The notes below the pieces were generated by a model. It was not told the origin of the DNA. It made no database searches and saw only the letters and a program-made list of their open reading frames with translations. Position numbers and translations under genes: made by a program. Positions 60,746-64,000 of a stretch of DNA of 64,000 nt are shown one piece after another. The number at the start of each line of letters is the position of its first letter. Positions within the stretch are counted from its first letter, which is position 1. Origin of the DNA: Phyto melanocephala (lineage: Eukaryota > Arthropoda > Insecta > Diptera > Rhinophoridae); contig OW799233.1 in the NCBI GenBank assembly GCA_941918925.1, positions 144,772,223 through 144,836,222 on the forward strand, read 5' to 3'.

Positions 60746-61500
60746 CGTGAATTCCTTTTATAAACGTTGGTTTATTTTCTTAATTATACATTGATTCATT
60801 TTCTTGCAAGCACAAATAATTAGCACTCTTAGAATTAAGTTTTAAAAATTTATTTCACATTTATATCACAATGGTTTGTTTATGTTTTCACTATTATTTA
60901 ACTTCAACTCGATATTTATTTACGTGTATCTTATTTACAACCACTTACTGTATTATCCTTTTATATATATATATAAAATTTGTCAATTGCAGAACAAGTT
61001 ATTTTACATAACGTCCTTATATTAATTAAAACGATAAAATTATAATTTTATTTAATCTTAATCCAATCATTAAAATGATACCTTTAAGAATATTAATTGA
61101 AATAGTATTTAAAAAAAGGAATTGAAATTTTTGTTTTTTTTTATAATTTTAATTACTTTAGTTGCTATTATTATAGTTAAAAATTTTGGTAAATTTAAAT
61201 AATTTTTTTATTAAATCAGTTATTCAAATAACTGAAATTGTTAAATAAAAAAAAAATTTCCAATATGTAAATTTTAAATATTTATTTATCTTTATCAAAA
61301 AAGTAAAACATTCATTTATTTATTATATTTGGTTAAGTACCTAAGTATGTACAATAAAGTGGTTCACTACCCCCTAGGAGTAAAGATAATGTAAAAACAA
61401 TTTCAAAAATTATTTTTATTCCATGACTACAAATACCGCTATTTTAGTATTTTGTTTACTGTTTCGCCATTTTTAGTCCGATCATAACAATAACAGTAAA
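60746..61500. other. AT-rich stretch with a relative of the 10.7-kb MITE
   Basis: 61020-61260 shares CCAATCATTAAAATGATAC and AATTAATT-rich context with the left part of the 10.7-kb MITE. The remainder is featureless. Confidence 0.4.
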
Positions 61501-62138
61501 TATCGGCCAAATGCCCCCCCATCCTTGGCGCCACTCCTCTATCTGATGGCCCAAATTTTCAATGACAATGTTGATGCTCAATTGTTGGGCATGATGATGA
61601 GTCGGGGTTGACTGCTCTTTTGCCACACTATCGCAAAAACCAGCAGTGGTTCCCATTTAACGAACTAAGAATGCATTCACAGATTCTCTAACATTTTATA
61701 CAGACCTGTTTTGTAGAAACTTAAATATCTTTTACAATTCTCCCGATTGTGGAAAATTTGAACGATTATGTTGATCAAAAGAATTACGAAGTGCACAAAA
61801 TGCATTTTGATTTGAACGCCCATTTTTATAAAAAACCTGAATAACTTTAAAGCGTTGCTCATTTGCGTATCTTTCCACGGATCGAATTGAGTAAGTTTGA
61901 GATTGAGAAATGTCAAGTGAAATGCAGAAAACTAATTTAAAGTCTAGGTGTAGTTCACCTTCAACATGGGCCCTTAAAATTTCACCATCCTCTATAAAGA
62001 AAGTGATACATATTTTATTGAAAAAAGATTATTCCATAGCGATTAACAAAATAATAAATATTGTGCTTTAACTGTTCACAAAATTGGTGGTGGGTATAAA
62101 AGATTCGGCACAGCCGAATATAGTGCTCTTACTTGTTT
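61501..62138 (+). mobile_element. HINE-A copy 12, 5'-truncated
   Basis: It starts inside the mariner relic (TATCGGCCAAATGCCCCCCC) and runs to the 3' hairpin and CTTGTTT. The relic ends near 61992. Its minus strand keeps CDSVAKEQSTPTHHHAQQLS without stops, the best view of the second helix-turn-helix part of the captured mariner. Confidence 0.92.
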
Positions 62139-62139
62139 A

Positions 62140-62844
62140 TTATACCCTTCACCTGTGGTGCACAAGGGTATATATAGCTTTGTCATTCCGTTTGTAATTT
62201 CTACAATTTTCATTTCCGACCCCATAAAGTATATATTTTCTGAAAGCTTATGAATAGAGGAGTCGATTAAGCCCTGACCGTCTGTTCGTCTATCCGTCGA
62301 TCCGTCTGTCCGTCTGCCCGTCTGTTCGTGTGTTGGTTGAAATCAACTTTTAGAAGCAACTGTATGTTCCTCAGATCTGTATATGGTATCAATCCAGGAA
62401 TGAATCGCTATTGAAATTCAGCACAATCGCCCCATAACTTTCTGAGATATGAAGAAAAAACCACGACCACCTCGTTTTTTTCACAATTACAACAACAACA
62501 TACATACATGTAAAAAACATGCCAAACAAAAAAAATTACAAACAAAAAAAAAATTAAAAATAAGAAAAAAATAATAAAAAAAAACTACAAAAAAAATTTA
62601 AAAAAAAATTTAAAAAAATTTTTTTAAAAAATTTAAAAAATATATAAAAAAAAATAATAAAATATAAATAATATATTAAATAAAATAAAATTTTTTTGGC
62701 TCAGCTGGGATTCGATGCCACATTTATTCGAACGTGTACGTATGCACGTATTTTATATGGGATGAATGGTGATACAAGCAATTGTTATTGCATGACTACA
62801 CGTTGTGAAGGGTATATAAGATTCGGCACGGCCGAATATAGCAA
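62140..62844 (+). mobile_element. HINE-B copy 2, inserted at the 3' end of HINE-A copy 12
   Basis: It starts TTATACCCTTCACCTGTGG immediately after the HINE-A CTTGTTTA end, has (GTCY)n at about 62278-62325, an A-rich interior and GGCTCAGCTGGGATTCGATG. It ends in GATTCGGCACGGCCGAATAT, with the last ~15 bases (GCACTG...CTTGTTT) missing. Confidence 0.9.
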
Positions 62845-63041
62845 ACATCAAAAAAATTTTTGATTTTAAAATTAATTTAAAATTAATATTTGTAATTAAT
62901 AATATTAATTTTTAATTAAAATTCGTATATATTTTTCCTATAATACAATTAAAAATTTTGCAAACATTACCTTATAAAAATTTAACTGTGCCATATTCAG
63001 TCAAAATGAAACCAAAAAAAAAATTCATAAAATTCAAATAT
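62845..63041. other. AATTAATT-rich spacer
   Basis: Low-complexity A/T sequence resembling MITE interiors. Confidence 0.4.
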
Positions 63042-64000
63042 GGGTAATACTATGTTCACACAGGCGCCTTAATTGTCAATTTATAATATTATCGCAATTA
63101 AATGCCTTATTGAGCTCAATTTACCATACTAAAAATTATTTTTAAATTGAGCAATATATACTTAATTGTTTCACTTATTGTCTAAAACTCGAAATACAAC
63201 TCTTGAGAAGTATGTTCAGTGAGAAGAAAATTCTATAGGTGTCATTTCTAATGTCAAACAAATAAATATACAAAAAATAAAAATTAAGAAAATGAAAAAT
63301 TTTTGAAGAAAATTAAAAAAAATGTTTAAATAAATTCAAATACATACATATAAGTATATATATGTATAAATATAATTATAAATGTATTTTATCAACAGGA
63401 AAAACACTGAAAAAAAGGCATTATTTGATTTATAAATAATGGAGTAATATAAATTGAGTATGTCTGAACACTTATTTTAATTGCTCAATCAACACTAAAT
63501 TGAAACATTTAAAATATCTGTCTGAACAGGGTATAATACTATGTTCACATGCGCGCCTTAATTGTCAATTTATGATATTCTTGCAATTAAAGGCCTTTAT
63601 TGAGCTCAATTTACCATACTAAAAATTACTTATAAATTGAGCAATATATACTTTATTGTTTCACTTATTGTCCAAAACTCGAAATACAACTCTTGAGAAG
63701 TATGTTCAGTGAGAAGAAAATTCTATAGGTGACATTTCTAATGTCAAAGAAATACAAAAAACAAAAAGTAAGAAAAAAAGCAAATGTTTAAATAAATTCA
63801 AATACATATGTATATATAATTGAAAATATATTTTATTAACAGAAAAAAAAGCTGAAGAGAAAGAGACTGGCAGGACTGAGGCCAGTGAAGCTGCATTATT
63901 TGATTTGATATAAGAACAATGAATTTTTACAGCTTTTAATTGCTAATGGAGTAAGATAAATTGAGTATGTGTGAACACTTATTTTAATTGCTCAATCAAC
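63042..64000. repeat. Tandem duplication of a ~487-bp unit, cut by the window end
   Basis: Unit 1 (63042-63528) and unit 2 (63529-64000) both begin GGGTA(TA)ATACTATGTTCACA and share GAGCTCAATTTACCATAC and AACTCTTGAGAAGTATGTTC. TAATTGCTCAATCAAC comes near the end. Unit 2 breaks off where unit 1 has ACTAAATTG. Each unit starts TGTTCACACA and ends TGTCTGAACA, an inverted pair, so the unit is probably a MITE. Unit 2 has an extra ~50 bp near 63870 (GAGACTGGCAGGACTGAGGC). Confidence 0.88.

Overview
The window looks like intergenic or intronic DNA from a higher fly. It is about 70% A+T by eye. It has no rRNA, operon or prokaryotic signal, and it is filled with insect-type transposable elements: mini-me/DINE-1-like Helentron derivatives with (GTCY)n proto-microsatellites, mariner elements with DD41D spacing, jockey/CR1-type LINE pieces, a Helitron and several MITEs. 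A schizophoran, perhaps calyptrate, fly is my inference from memory of such repeats. I cannot support any intact host protein gene. The only non-transposon coding candidate is a weak spliced ORF near 29.6 kb.

The dominant component is a dispersed family that I call HINE-A (Helentron-associated interspersed element, mini-me/DINE-1 type). There are twelve copies or pieces, near 1, 6.4, 13.7, 25.4, 31.9, 35.0, 40.3, 43.2, 48.6, 56.5, 57.7 and 61.5 kb. A complete copy runs from a TACCC...GGGTA palindrome, through a TA-rich stretch and (GTCY)n, then one to four ~288-bp internal modules, then a TIR-bounded mariner relic, to a terminal hairpin (ATTCGGC...GCCGAAT) and CTTGTTT. A second family, HINE-B, is present twice (9.2 and 62.1 kb), plus fragments.

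Region by region. 0-5.4 kb: HINE and mariner scraps, a 1-kb fold-back element and a 5'-truncated LINE with an open reverse transcriptase frame. 6.4-9.9 kb: HINE-A, a LINE tail, a LINE RNase H remnant and HINE-B. 10.7-15.2 kb: TA-flanked MITEs and HINE-A. 17.85-19.65 kb: a Helitron whose 5' end was hit by a DD41D mariner; the mariner's own N-terminal half is replaced by an inverted copy of its tail. 19.7-21.1 kb: a C-run-rich fold-back element with an exact 8-bp TSD. 25-36 kb: HINE-A copies. 38.2 kb: a second DD41D mariner carrying deletions and stops. 40-46 kb: two more HINE-A copies, one nested in a MITE. 48-64 kb: degenerate HINEs, MITEs, and a tandemly duplicated element running off the window end.

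The window therefore records layered transposition. Mariners entered Helentron-like and Helitron elements; one relic was then co-amplified by its host family, and the products nested in other repeats. The youngest event seems to be a pair of HINE-A copies (31.9 and 43.2 kb) that are colinear over ~2.48 kb with no difference that I found by eye.
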